A stretch of 8,873 bases of DNA. It comes from Candidatus Poribacteria bacterium WGA-3G (lineage in GTDB: Bacteria; Poribacteria; WGA-4E; WGA-3G). The notes beneath the pieces were generated by a model. The model had not been told where the DNA came from, made no database searches, and saw nothing but the letters and a program-made list of their open reading frames with translations. Positions 5,073-8,873 of the stretch are shown in pieces. The DNA is taken from NCBI GenBank assembly GCA_000406005.1, contig ASZN01000114.1, positions 1 to 8,873 of the forward strand, given 5' to 3'. Position 1 is the first letter of the stretch; each line of letters opens with the position of its first letter. A program made the position numbers and the translations under genes.

Positions 5073-6476
5073 ATGAAAAAAAAGACAATGTACGAAAAGA
5101 TATGGGAGGCGCATCTGGTGCGCGCTTCCGCTGATGAGGTGCCTATCCTTTATATTGACACGCATCTCGTCCACGAAGTCACATCCCCACAAGCGTTTGA
5201 GGGATTGCGACTCAATAACCGGAAGGTACGCCGTCCGAATCTGACGTTCGCGACGATGGATCACAACGTTCCGACGACAGACAGATCGCTACCCATCACC
5301 GACCTGATTGCAGCGAAACAGATGGAGACGTTGGCGGAAAACTGTGCTGAGTTTGACATTCCGCTTTATGACATCGACAGTCCTGATCAAGGCATCGTAC
5401 ACGTCATAGGACCGGAACTCGGTATCACGCAGCCCGGTATGACCATCGTCTGCGGTGATAGCCATACCTCAACGCACGGTGCCCTCGGTGCGCTCGCCTT
5501 CGGTATCGGTACGAGTGAGATTGAGCACGTCCTCGCGACGCAGTGCCTCTTGCAACAGAAATCGGAAACTTTTGAGATTCGGATTGATGGCACACTTCCG
5601 TATGGCGTAACCGCGAAAGACATTATCCTCGCTATCATCGGGCATATCGGTATCGACGGCGGCAACGGTGCTGTGGTCGAGTATACCGGTTCTGCGATCC
5701 GCGCCCTGAGCATTGAGGAACGGATGACGGTTTGTAATATGTCGATTGAGGCAGGCGCACGCGCAGGTATGATCGCACCCGACGATACGACATACAAATA
5801 CATCGCTGGCAAACGTTTTGCGCCGAAAGACGAAGATTTTGATGCAGCAGTGGAACGCTGGAAACAACTCCCAACCGACGATGGTGCAACCTACGACCGA
5901 ACACTCATACTCGACGCGGCAGATATTGCGCCGCAGGTGACATGGGGTACAAATCCGGGTATGGTAACCGACGTGACGGGACGTGTTCCAGACCCAGCAG
6001 ACATGGAGACAACCGACGACAAACGTGCTGCCGAACACGCCTTGGCATATATGGACCTCCAACCCGGGACCCCGATAACAGACATTCCGGTAGATAGAGT
6101 CTTCATCGGTAGCTGCACGAACTCGCGTATCAGCGATCTACGCGCTGCGGCTGAAGTCGCAAAAGGCAGGAAGGTCGCAGCGAATGTGAGCGCGATGGTT
6201 GTTCCCGGTTCGCAGGCGGTCAAACGTCAAGCGGAGGCGGAAGGACTTGACGCGGTATTCCGTGAAGCCGGCTTTGAGTGGCGTGAAGCGGGTTGCAGCA
6301 TGTGTCTCGGTATGAATCCTGACACCCTGAGTCCGGGTCAACGCTGCGCCAGCACATCGAACCGAAATTTTGAAGGCAGACAGGGCAAAGGCGGACGCAC
6401 GCATCTCGTGAGCCCACAGATGGCGGCTGCGACTGCGGTAACGGGTCGTTTTGTTGATATCCGGAAGTTTCAGTAG
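5073..6476 (+). CDS. leuC: 3-isopropylmalate dehydratase large subunit
   Basis: LeuC with LeuD isomerises 2-isopropylmalate to 3-isopropylmalate, the second step of leucine synthesis, in the cytoplasm with a [4Fe-4S] cluster. The 467 residues match the usual length of the bacterial enzyme (about 466). The cluster ligands are visible as Cys348 in GSCTNSR (346-352) and Cys408 and Cys411 in CSMCLGMNP. Other aconitase-family blocks are the N-terminal IDTHLVHEVTSPQAF (28-42), TMDHNVPT (61-68), CGDSHTSTHGALG (127-139) and the C-terminal SNRNFEGRQGKGGRTHLVSP (429-448). The ATG at 5073 (MKKKTMYEKIW) is the natural family N-terminus. An internal ATG five codons later (5088) is an alternative. It appears to be the first gene of a leuC-leuD-guaB operon. 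No leuA or leuB is in view. Confidence 0.97.
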   Translation: MKKKTMYEKIWEAHLVRASADEVPILYIDTHLVHEVTSPQAFEGLRLNNRKVRRPNLTFATMDHNVPTTDRSLPITDLIAAKQMETLAENCAEFDIPLYDIDSPDQGIVHVIGPELGITQPGMTIVCGDSHTSTHGALGALAFGIGTSEIEHVLATQCLLQQKSETFEIRIDGTLPYGVTAKDIILAIIGHIGIDGGNGAVVEYTGSAIRALSIEERMTVCNMSIEAGARAGMIAPDDTTYKYIAGKRFAPKDEDFDAAVERWKQLPTDDGATYDRTLILDAADIAPQVTWGTNPGMVTDVTGRVPDPADMETTDDKRAAEHALAYMDLQPGTPITDIPVDRVFIGSCTNSRISDLRAAAEVAKGRKVAANVSAMVVPGSQAVKRQAEAEGLDAVFREAGFEWREAGCSMCLGMNPDTLSPGQRCASTSNRNFEGRQGKGGRTHLVSPQMAAATAVTGRFVDIRKFQ

Positions 6477-6512
6477 GAAGATTGGAAGATTGGAAGATTG
6501 GAAGATTGGAAG
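6476..6512. repeat. GGAAGATT octamer tandem array between leuC and leuD
   Basis: Four exact GGAAGATT units (6476-6507) plus a partial GGAAG (6508-6512). The first base of the array is the last base of the leuC TAG stop codon. The array occupies much of the 82-bp gap to leuD. Open reading through it gives only repeat-derived residues, so it is spacer DNA. Confidence 0.95.
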
Positions 6513-6543
6513 GTGGATCTTTTTCTTTCAACCCCAATATAAG

Positions 6544-6549
6544 AAGGAA
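6544..6549 (+). promoter_or_regulatory. Ribosome binding site fixing the leuD start
   Basis: AAGGAA lies 9 bases before the ATG at 6559. It supports that start over the in-frame ATG at 6451, which overlaps leuC and would add 36 residues encoded by the octamer array. Confidence 0.7.
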
Positions 6550-6558
6550 ACAAAAAAT

Positions 6559-7143
6559 ATGGAAGCATTTAAAGAACACGTTGGATTTGTCGTTCCACTC
6601 GACCGGATTAATGTTGATACCGACCAGATTATCCCGAAACAGTTTCTGAAACGGATTGAACGCACAGGTTTCGGTGATTTTCTTTTTAACGACTGGCGTT
6701 ACCTCGAAAACGGTGATCCGAACCCAGAATTTGTGCTGAACGATCCGCGTTACGCGAACGCGAGTATCCTCATTGCTGGTGCGAATTTCGGTTGTGGCAG
6801 TTCGCGTGAACACGCACCGTGGGCACTCCAACAGTACGGCTTCAAAGCGATCCTCGCGCCTTCGTTTGCGGACATCTTCCGTAACAATTGCTATAAGAAC
6901 GGCATCCTGCCGATAGCACTGCCTGCGGATGTCATCGCCTCACTGAGCCAAGAGGCACACGACACCGAGGGATACCAATTGATGGTAGACTTGGAGGCAC
7001 AATCGGTGATTTGTCCGGATGGCACGGCTCACACTTTTGAGATCGGAGATTTTGAGAAACACTGTCTGCTGAACGGACTCGATGAAATCGGCTGGACTTT
7101 GCAGTATGAGGCGGATATTGCTGCTTATGAAAACCGAGGATAG
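6559..7143 (+). CDS. leuD: 3-isopropylmalate dehydratase small subunit
   Basis: This is the swivel-domain partner of LeuC in isopropylmalate isomerase. The 194 residues fit the usual 190-200. Family blocks are the N-terminal LDRINVDTDQIIPKQFLKR (14-32), which contacts the substrate, GANFGCGSSREHAPWAL (74-90) with the GSSREH signature, and ILAPSFADIFRNNCYKNG (98-115). The protein starts at the conserved FKEHVGFVVPLDR stretch, which agrees with the ribosome site upstream. The gene ends in a TAG that overlaps the AGGAGG of the next gene, so the two are probably translated from one message. Confidence 0.97.
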   Translation: MEAFKEHVGFVVPLDRINVDTDQIIPKQFLKRIERTGFGDFLFNDWRYLENGDPNPEFVLNDPRYANASILIAGANFGCGSSREHAPWALQQYGFKAILAPSFADIFRNNCYKNGILPIALPADVIASLSQEAHDTEGYQLMVDLEAQSVICPDGTAHTFEIGDFEKHCLLNGLDEIGWTLQYEADIAAYENRG

Positions 7144-7147
7144 GAGG
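7142..7147 (+). promoter_or_regulatory. Strong Shine-Dalgarno of guaB overlapping the leuD stop
   Basis: AGGAGG shares its first two bases with the leuD stop codon (7141-7143) and sits 8 bases before the ATG at 7156. This is the best ribosome site in the window and implies translation coupled to leuD. Confidence 0.85.
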
Positions 7148-7155
7148 AATGAATT

Positions 7156-8658
7156 ATGGCGCAGTTTTTTTCTGAAGCAAGCCGGACTTTCAGCGAATAC
7201 TTACTTTTACCTAACTTAACGACGAAGGATTGTATCCCTGAAAACGTTATCCTGAGAACCCCGCTCGTGAAGTTCAAAGTCGGGCACCAACTGCCTTCTC
7301 TGGAAGTGAATATCCCGTTTGCTTCAGCCATCATGCAAGCCGTTTCGGACCACAATTTGGCAATCGCACTCGCCAGACAAGGCGGGATCTCCTTTATCTA
7401 TGGCTCCCAAAGTATTGAAGAACAGGCAGCAATGGTCCGGACAGTAAAAAACCACAAAGCCGGTTTCGTCGTCAGCGATTCAAATGTGAAGTGTGACAAT
7501 ACAATAGCAGATGTCGTGAAACTCACCGAAGAGACCGGACACTCAACGATTGCTGTCACTGAGGACGGTTCCCCATCAGGCGAACTGTTCGGATTGATAA
7601 CGGATAAAGATTATAGATTGAGTCGCGTCGATTTAAACGCTGAAGTCAGCGAATTTATGACACCGTTTCCCGAACTGATTGTCGGTCAAAAGGGAATTAC
7701 GATTGAAGCTGCCAACGACCTCATCTGGAAACACAAGATCAATTGTCTGCCGATTGTTGATGAAAACCGTAAACTGGTACATCTGGTGTTCAGGAAAGAT
7801 TACGATGACCACAAGAAAAATCCGCTTGAATCCGTAGATTCGCAGAAAAGGCTTATCGTGGGTGCCGGAATAAATACAAGAGACTATAAAGAGAGAGTAC
7901 CGGCACTCGTGGCAGCGGGTGCGGATATTATTTGCGTCGATTCTTCGGAAGGGTATACAGAATGGCAATCAGACACCATCCAATTTATTAAAGATAAATA
8001 CGGTGATGCTGTGAAAGTGGGTGGCGGGAATGTCGTTCACGGCGATGCGTTTATGTATTTGGTGGAAGCCGGTGCCGATTTCATAAAAGTCGGTATCGGT
8101 GGCGGTGCGATTTGTATCACAAGGGAACAGAAAGGCATCGGTTGCGGGCAAGCGACTGCCGTCATTGAAGTCGCCCGGCAAAGGGATCAGTATTTGCAGG
8201 AGACCGGTGTTTACGTGCCGATTTGCTCAGATGGTGGTATCTTCCAAGATTATCATATCGGTTTGGCACTTGCCATGGGTGCCGATTTCGTGATGATGGG
8301 CAGATATTTCGCAAGGTTTGATGAAAGTCCAAGTAAGCTGAGAAAACTGGGTATGAATACGGTGAAAGAGTATTGGGGAGAAGGCACGAAGCGCGCCGCT
8401 AATTGGCAACGCTACCATGAGGGCGGCGGTCCAGAATTACTGTTCGAGGAGGGTGCTGATGCTTATGTGCCTTATGCTGGAAAAATGAACGATAATTTGA
8501 AAACGACGCTCGCAAAAATCCGATCACTTCTATGTAATTGTGGGGCGATATCGTTACCGGAATTTCGCCAAAAAGCGAGATTCGTGTTGGTCTCTTCAGC
8601 AAGTATCCGCGAAGGTGGTGTCCACGATATTATTCCAAGAACCACACAGGACGGGTAA
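7156..8658 (+). CDS. guaB: IMP dehydrogenase, Tritrichomonas foetus-like type
   Basis: This 500-residue enzyme oxidises IMP to XMP with NAD+, the committed step of guanine nucleotide synthesis. A TIM-barrel catalytic domain is interrupted by two CBS domains at about residues 100-215. The catalytic loop is GIGGGAICITRE (313-324), with Cys320 as the nucleophile. The phosphate-binding region has SDGGI (358-362) and the mobile flap carries Arg419-Tyr420 in NWQRY, the catalytic pair of the family. The C-terminal EEGADAYVPYAGK (431-443) belongs to the potassium/flap region. From memory it aligns almost gap-free with the T. foetus enzyme (503 residues, Cys319, Arg418-Tyr419), including GGISFIYGSQSIE, KAGFVVSDSNVK and GAGINTRDYKERVPAL. 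Most bacterial GuaB proteins diverge from these stretches. One difference I see is Cys330, where I recall Arg in T. foetus (GIGCGQATA). The gene follows leuD by 12 bp. Confidence 0.93.
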   Translation: MAQFFSEASRTFSEYLLLPNLTTKDCIPENVILRTPLVKFKVGHQLPSLEVNIPFASAIMQAVSDHNLAIALARQGGISFIYGSQSIEEQAAMVRTVKNHKAGFVVSDSNVKCDNTIADVVKLTEETGHSTIAVTEDGSPSGELFGLITDKDYRLSRVDLNAEVSEFMTPFPELIVGQKGITIEAANDLIWKHKINCLPIVDENRKLVHLVFRKDYDDHKKNPLESVDSQKRLIVGAGINTRDYKERVPALVAAGADIICVDSSEGYTEWQSDTIQFIKDKYGDAVKVGGGNVVHGDAFMYLVEAGADFIKVGIGGGAICITREQKGIGCGQATAVIEVARQRDQYLQETGVYVPICSDGGIFQDYHIGLALAMGADFVMMGRYFARFDESPSKLRKLGMNTVKEYWGEGTKRAANWQRYHEGGGPELLFEEGADAYVPYAGKMNDNLKTTLAKIRSLLCNCGAISLPEFRQKARFVLVSSASIREGGVHDIIPRTTQDG

Positions 8659-8674
8659 AATGCAACCTTTCAAC

Positions 8675-8736
8675 TTCAGGAATAGTCGTCAATACAAGAA
8701 CGCAGGCTAACAGCCTACGGTACATGGATGACTCAC
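8675..8736. repeat. 62-bp direct repeat, copy 1
   Basis: This copy begins 17 bases after the guaB stop and is identical to 8812-8873 except at 8726 (G here, C at 8863). Inside it, AGGCT-AAC-AGCCT (8704-8716) forms a small perfect hairpin, extendable by two pairs beyond a mismatch. Confidence 0.95.
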
Positions 8737-8784
8737 ATCTGACAACCGTACGAATTGGTACCCGTCCTGCTTGAGTGCGGTGAT

Positions 8785-8814
8785 GATTCGGTCCGTGGAA
8801 ACGGAAACCGATTC
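8785..8814 (+). other. Hairpin with GNRA-type loop between the direct repeats
   Basis: GATTCGGT (8785-8792) pairs with ACCGATTC (8807-8814) with one mismatch. Inside it, after an AA bulge (8805-8806), CCGT (8793-8796) pairs with ACGG (8801-8804) around GGAA, a GNRA-type tetraloop if transcribed on this strand. Its 3' arm runs into the second 62-bp repeat copy. Confidence 0.55.
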
Positions 8815-8873
8815 AGGAATAGTCGTCAATACAAGAACGCAGGCTAACAGCCTACGGTACATCGATGACTCAC
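8812..8873. repeat. 62-bp direct repeat, copy 2 (reaches the window edge)
   Basis: Second copy, offset by 137 bp from the first, with 61 of 62 bases identical. It is cut by the end of the window, so its true length and further copies are unknown. The small AGGCT/AGCCT hairpin recurs at 8841-8853. Confidence 0.95.

Larger units (their letters stand above)
8659..8873. other. Intergenic right edge with direct repeats
   Basis: No gene is supported in these 215 bases. They hold two copies of a 62-bp repeat and a structured segment between them, described separately. A short open frame through the region (starting inside guaB in another frame) merely translates the repeat. No T-run follows the small hairpins, so the guaB terminator is not identified. 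Confidence 0.6.

Noticed and set aside
5469..6062. 197-codon open frame on the minus strand
   Set aside because: It lies wholly antisense inside leuC, shows no recognisable domain and has a Cys-, His- and Arg-rich composition typical of an antisense shadow.
6451..6558. Longer start for leuD at 6451
   Set aside because: The extra 36 residues come from the leuC end and the octamer array. The conserved LeuD N-terminus and ribosome site begin at 6559.
8538..8774. Small + strand open frame over the end of guaB and the first direct repeat
   Set aside because: It overlaps guaB in another frame and its tail simply translates the repeat.
8675..8873. CRISPR array at the right edge
   Set aside because: Only two copies of a 62-bp repeat with a 75-bp gap are present, far from CRISPR repeat and spacer sizes, and no cas gene is seen.

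Overview
The window is bacterial DNA of roughly 48-50% GC (estimated by eye). It holds seven protein-coding genes, all on the + strand. The intergenic gaps are full of short tandem repeats (7-, 8- and 10-bp units). That style of spacer, together with RNase J, a lipoprotein solute-binding protein, TolB-like propellers and ordinary leucine genes, recalls Candidatus Poribacteria and related uncultured lineages. The taxonomic call is an inference of moderate confidence at best. Heptamer tandem repeats also occur in filamentous cyanobacteria.

Layout: 1-118 is an eleven-copy AACTGGT array leading into a secreted TolB-like beta-propeller protein (119-1144). A 233-bp spacer (1145-1377) with mirrored heptamer tracts and a 16-bp inverted repeat precedes ribonuclease J (1378-3117). 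A second spacer of the same design (3118-3245) precedes a branched-chain-amino-acid-type solute-binding lipoprotein (3246-4394). A 157-bp spacer carries an extended -10 promoter and a leader that folds by hand into a compact three-way junction. It precedes a small exported or membrane coiled-coil protein with 33-bp internal repeats (4552-4992). Next come leuC (5073-6476), leuD (6559-7143) and an IMP dehydrogenase (7156-8658), closely spaced and probably co-transcribed. The right edge (8659-8873) has two 62-bp direct repeats with a 137-bp period and a hairpin with a GNRA-type loop.

How the genes relate: LeuC and LeuD are the two subunits of isopropylmalate isomerase in leucine synthesis. The IMP dehydrogenase makes XMP for GMP synthesis and is tied to leuD by a 12-bp gap. 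As far as I can align from memory, it belongs to the lineage of the Tritrichomonas foetus enzyme. The solute-binding protein could feed branched-chain amino acid uptake, but no permease or ATPase gene is in view. RNase J and the propeller protein look like independent units.

The core enzymes are ordinary. The parts worth a second look are the intergenic architecture, the three-way-junction leader with its repeat-bearing coiled-coil gene, the IMP dehydrogenase lineage and the right-edge repeats. I see no defence system, transposase, CRISPR array, tRNA or rRNA.
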